Source: Bacteroidota bacterium (GTDB taxonomy: Bacteria > Bacteroidota > Bacteroidia > Bacteroidales > VadinHA17). From it: a stretch of DNA of 7,663 bases. The DNA lies in the NCBI GenBank assembly GCA_030628785.1, contig DAOVQI010000149.1:1-7663 (forward strand), read 5' to 3'. Within the stretch, counting starts at the first letter, position 1, and each line of letters begins with the position of its first letter. The notes below the pieces were generated by a model. It was not told where the DNA came from and searched no databases. It saw only the letters and a list, made by a program, of their open reading frames with translations. The translations under genes and the position numbers were made by a program. Shown here one piece after another: positions 5,522 to 7,663 of this stretch.

Positions 5522-6541
5522 ATGGCTGAGACAGAAGTAAAACTTACTCCAAAAGACTTTAAAAGTGATCAGGAGGTGCGGTGGTGCCCTGGTTGTGGCG
5601 ACCATGCAATCTTAACGGCTATTCAGCGAGCGCTACCGGAACTTGAAATAAAAAAGGAGAATTTTGTTTTTGTTTCAGGAATTGGATGCTCCTCAAGACT
5701 TCCTTATTATGTCGATACCTTTGGCTTTCACGGGATTCATGGCAGAGGTTCAGCTATATCATCAGGCGTTAAGATTGCTAATACCAGGTTGAGCGTGTGG
5801 CAAATGACCGGGGACGGAGATGCACTGGCCATTGGAGGAAACCATTTTATTCATACCATTAGACGAAATGTTGATATTAATATTGTTCTCTTTAATAATG
5901 AAATTTATGGTTTAACCAAAGGACAATATTCACCAACCTCACAAAAAGGCGCTGTTACACATACTTCTCCTTATGGAACCGTTGAAGCGCCTTTCCATCC
6001 CGGGGAGCTGGCAATTGGTGCACAAGGGAAATTCTTTGCCAGAACAATAGACAATAATATAAAATTATCTACTGAAATATTTATTGAAGCAGGTAAACAT
6101 GAGGGCACATCGGTAATTGAGATCTTACAGAATTGCGTCATTTATAATGACAAAACCCACGGTTATCTTACTGACAAAGAGTATAAAGATGACCGGCAAA
6201 TTATCCTAAGGCATGGGGAACCTATGATTTTTGGTAAAGAAAGAGATAAAGGTCTGATCCTCGATGGGTTGAAACTGAAAGTTGTGAAAATCGGCGAAGA
6301 CGGAATTACAGAAGACGATATTCTGGTTCATAAGGCAAATGAGAATAATCCGGGTGTGCATACTATGCTGGCTAACATGCGCTATCCCAATTATCCTGTA
6401 GCTATGGGAGTCATAAGAAATGTCCAGGCACCATCATATGAAGCAAGTCTTGAAACACAAATCGAGAAAGTAAAAACTCAGTCGAAGATAAAAAAAATGG
6501 ATGACCTGTTTAACAGTGGTACCGTCTGGGAAGTAAAATAA
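5522..6541 (+). CDS. korB: 2-oxoacid:ferredoxin oxidoreductase, beta (TPP/Fe-S) subunit
   Basis: The catalytic partner of KorA binds thiamine diphosphate and one [4Fe-4S] cluster. Its 339 residues are normal for this subfamily. WCPGCG supplies C22 and C25, GIGCSS gives C56 and LQNC gives C205, the four-cysteine set expected for the single cluster of the KorA/KorB type. The TPP/Mg motif runs from GDGDA (97-101) to NNEIYGLTKGQ (125-135). The HGIHGRGSAISSG segment (70-82) and AQGKFFARTID (167-177) also match the family. No ferredoxin-like delta domain is fused or encoded nearby, so electrons should pass to a separate soluble ferredoxin. The 4-bp spacing after korA implies one transcript and equal output. 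The upstream AGAAG is at most a weak ribosome-binding site. Confidence 0.94.
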   Translation: MAETEVKLTPKDFKSDQEVRWCPGCGDHAILTAIQRALPELEIKKENFVFVSGIGCSSRLPYYVDTFGFHGIHGRGSAISSGVKIANTRLSVWQMTGDGDALAIGGNHFIHTIRRNVDINIVLFNNEIYGLTKGQYSPTSQKGAVTHTSPYGTVEAPFHPGELAIGAQGKFFARTIDNNIKLSTEIFIEAGKHEGTSVIEILQNCVIYNDKTHGYLTDKEYKDDRQIILRHGEPMIFGKERDKGLILDGLKLKVVKIGEDGITEDDILVHKANENNPGVHTMLANMRYPNYPVAMGVIRNVQAPSYEASLETQIEKVKTQSKIKKMDDLFNSGTVWEVK

Positions 6542-6558
6542 TCCCCCATTCTCCTTTA

Positions 6559-6576
6559 GCTCCTCCTGATAGGAGC
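6559..6576. terminator. Possible weak hairpin terminator after korB
   Basis: GCTCCT (6559-6564) pairs with AGGAGC (6571-6576) around CCTGAT, 18 bp after the korB stop. No T-run follows, so an intrinsic terminator is doubtful. It may instead be a piece of the palindromic repeats that fill 6542-6953. Confidence 0.25.
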
Positions 6577-6638
6577 AACTTTCCTGTAACTTCTCAAAAA
6601 AAACAGTTAACTTTAACCCGTAACCTGACCAGGAACCA

Positions 6639-6667
6639 GTTCAATAGAGCCGAATTGTATTCGGCTG
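6639..6667. repeat. 29-bp direct repeat, copy 1, with perfect hairpin
   Basis: This unit recurs at 6885-6913 with 26 of 29 bases identical. Copy 1 contains the perfect hairpin AGCCGAAT-TGT-ATTCGGCT (6648-6666). A CGTAACC heptamer (6619-6625) lies just upstream, as similar heptamers do before copy 2, so the repeated unit may be composite: YRNAACN heptamers plus the 29-mer. It is non-coding. Confidence 0.75.
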
Positions 6668-6738
6668 GCAATAGACTTGGCAGAGTCTGAAAAAAAATGA
6701 GACCCATTTGTGCATTTCAAATGTCTGATTTTGTTGAT

Positions 6739-6777
6739 GAACGATCGACGAATAATCGATTGACGATTTACGAAACA
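6739..6777. repeat. Degenerate heptamer array with CGA core
   Basis: CGA occurs at 6742, 6749, 6757, 6764 and 6771, spaced 7, 8, 7 and 7 bp, within units such as GACGATT and TACGAAA. It is a short, decayed 7-bp array unlike YRNAACN in sequence but with the same period. It lies inside a spurious open frame on the + strand and is not considered coding. Confidence 0.5.
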
Positions 6778-6786
6778 TGGCGCTCA

Positions 6787-6850
6787 GCGCTTGCAAAGCG
6801 CAAAATTCCCCTCCTGGCCAGGAGGGGTGTCCCGAGCGTCAGCGAGGGAC
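6787..6850. repeat. Cluster of three palindromes in the korB downstream gap
   Basis: Three foldbacks lie side by side: GCGCTT-GCA-AAGCGC (6787-6801), the perfect 20-bp palindrome CCCCTCCTGGCCAGGAGGGG (6808-6827), and GTCCC...GGGAC (6829-6833 with 6846-6850, 12-nt loop). The CCCCTCC..GGAGGGG block followed by a GGGGTGG tail is a dispersed palindromic repeat type commonly met in Bacteroidota intergenic DNA. It could slow or stop transcription in both directions, but there is no T-run. Confidence 0.65.
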
Positions 6851-6862
6851 GGGGTGGTAGAT

Positions 6863-6883
6863 ATAAACCCGTAACCCGTAACA
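6863..6883. repeat. Short CGTAACN heptamer run before 29-mer copy 2
   Basis: ATAAACC, CGTAACC and CGTAACA occupy three consecutive 7-bp steps. The last two fit YRNAACN and the first is a diverged unit. The run directly precedes the second copy of the 29-bp repeat. Confidence 0.5.
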
Positions 6884-6884
6884 A

Positions 6885-6913
6885 GTTCAGTAGAACCGAA
6901 TTGTATTCAGCTG
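6885..6913. repeat. 29-bp direct repeat, copy 2, hairpin degraded
   Basis: The second copy of the unit at 6639-6667 differs at three positions. Two of these break pairs of the hairpin stem (left arm AACCGAAT, right arm ATTCAGCT), so the foldback is not conserved in this copy. The differences are transitions without compensation, which argues against a maintained RNA structure here. Confidence 0.75.
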
Positions 6914-6953
6914 AAACCCGAAACCCGAAACCTGAAACCCGAAACCAAAAACC
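6912..6953. repeat. YGAAACC heptamer array abutting a start codon
   Basis: Six consecutive heptamers, TGAAACC, CGAAACC, CGAAACC, TGAAACC, CGAAACC and AAAAACC, run without a gap to the base before the ATG at 6954. The array replaces the usual leader, so the ribosome-binding region of the next gene is repeat sequence. In-frame TGA codons at 6912 and 6933 rule out a longer N-terminus through it. Confidence 0.85.
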
Positions 6954-7663
6954 ATGTCCCTGATTGAAGGACTCATCGAAGCACAGAAATATGATTTTAG
7001 CGATACATCCTTTAGCCTCTTAATGCAAAAAAGGATTCATAAAGTGCTTTTAATATGTAGCAACTATGATGCCTATATGCTGGAAGAGGATGGCCGGATC
7101 GATGAACAAATATTCAACGAATACGTTTCACTAAACTTGCGTTATCCTCCCACTTTTGTTCAAACTAACTCAGATAAGGATGCTATTGAGATTTTGAAAA
7201 ATGAAAGCATCGACTTGGTAATCAGCACGTTAAACGTTGGGGGTTTTGATACGTTTGAATTAGCTAAAGAAATTAAGAAACAAAATCCCGAAATTCCTAT
7301 TGTTGTTCTTACACATTTTTCAAGAGAAGTTTCAATAAAACTTGAAAGGGAAGATTTGAGTGCCATCGATCATGTGTTTTGCTGGCTGGGAAATGCTGAT
7401 ATTCTTCTTGCAATTATTAAGTTGATTGAGGATAAAATGAATGCCGACTATGATGTGGAACAAGTTGGTGTTCAGGCTATTATATTAGTAGAAGATTCAA
7501 TAAGGTATGTCTCTACCTACCTTCCTAATTTATACAAAATTATTTTGAAGCAATCAAGGGATTTTCAGCAAGAAGCCCTGAATGAACATCAAAAGATGCT
7601 CAGAATGAGGGGCCGCCCCAAAATCCTTCTTGCTACCTCTTTCGAAGAAGCAATGGAATTATA
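6954..7663 (+). CDS. PEP synthase-like protein with N-terminal receiver-like domains (5' part)
   Basis: The first 236 complete codons of a gene that runs off the window. The sequence matches, from memory of the family, the N-terminus of large Bacteroidota proteins annotated as phosphoenolpyruvate synthase or PEP/pyruvate-binding domain proteins; recognisable parts are DAYMLEEDGRIDEQIFNEYV (39-58), VFCWLGNADILLAIIKLIED (141-160) and MLRMRGRPKILLAT (215-228). Residues about 30-160 form a receiver-like fold: KVLLICS strand, IDLVISTLNVG where a phosphoacceptor Asp is expected (T92 by eye), the IPIVVLT strand ending in T120. A second receiver-like module starts at AIILVEDS (175-182), with E180/D181 in the usual acidic pocket. 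The PEP synthase part is outside the window and is an inference. ATG 6954 is preferred because the segment before residue 24 (YDFSDTSF) looks family-like; ATG 7023 is the alternative. No known promoter motif is seen. Confidence 0.78.
   Translation, partial: MSLIEGLIEAQKYDFSDTSFSLLMQKRIHKVLLICSNYDAYMLEEDGRIDEQIFNEYVSLNLRYPPTFVQTNSDKDAIEILKNESIDLVISTLNVGGFDTFELAKEIKKQNPEIPIVVLTHFSREVSIKLEREDLSAIDHVFCWLGNADILLAIIKLIEDKMNADYDVEQVGVQAIILVEDSIRYVSTYLPNLYKIILKQSRDFQQEALNEHQKMLRMRGRPKILLATSFEEAMEL

Noticed and set aside
6697..6963. 88-codon open frame on the + strand after korB
   Set aside because: It spans the CGA heptamers, the palindrome cluster, a 29-bp repeat and the YGAAACC array, overlaps the start of the better-supported next gene, and its product (ARRGVPSVSEGRGG, then repeated RNPKPET) is simply translated repeat DNA.
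7160..7366. 68-codon open frame on the - strand
   Set aside because: It lies antisense to the PEP synthase-like gene, whose + strand translation is clearly conserved.

Overview
The window looks like a Bacteroidota chromosome, probably an anaerobe of the Bacteroidales/Marinilabiliales type. The evidence is gene content and order (two OmpH/Skp-like genes ahead of a glutamate racemase, a KorA/KorB ferredoxin oxidoreductase pair, and the start of a receiver-fused PEP synthase-like protein), AT-rich DNA, starts without clear Shine-Dalgarno sequences, and long intergenic spaces packed with short-period repeats and palindromes. All recognisable genes are on the + strand.

Layout: 1-281 is non-coding, with a stem-loop (53-94) and a 7-bp tandem array (172-251). 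Two tandem OmpH/Skp-like genes follow. The first (282-797) is intact. The second (840-1355) has the same full length of 171 codons plus stop, but an in-frame TAG at codon 98 interrupts it. A strong intrinsic terminator (1368-1407) closes the pair. Positions 1408-1887 hold a roughly 410-bp element bounded by an 11-bp inverted repeat, with palindromes arranged around one dyad centre. murI follows (1888-2700). The 972-bp gap 2701-3672 has no gene; it is a mosaic of 8-bp tandem arrays and hairpins ending in an inverted-repeat element just upstream of korA. korA (3673-5517) and korB (5522-6541) form a two-gene operon. A 412-bp repeat-rich gap (6542-6953) ends in a 7-bp array that touches the start codon of a gene running off the end of the window (6954-7663+).

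Function: the OmpH-like proteins and MurI belong to envelope biogenesis, as a periplasmic chaperone for outer-membrane proteins and as the supplier of D-glutamate for peptidoglycan. KorAB is a 2-oxoacid (probably 2-oxoglutarate):ferredoxin oxidoreductase of central anaerobic carbon metabolism, and the last gene probably acts on PEP/pyruvate. No new multi-gene system is evident in the coding content. What stands out is the amber-interrupted ompH copy and the organised repeat architecture between genes: heptamers fitting YRNAACN, octamer arrays, and dyad-symmetric palindromic elements.
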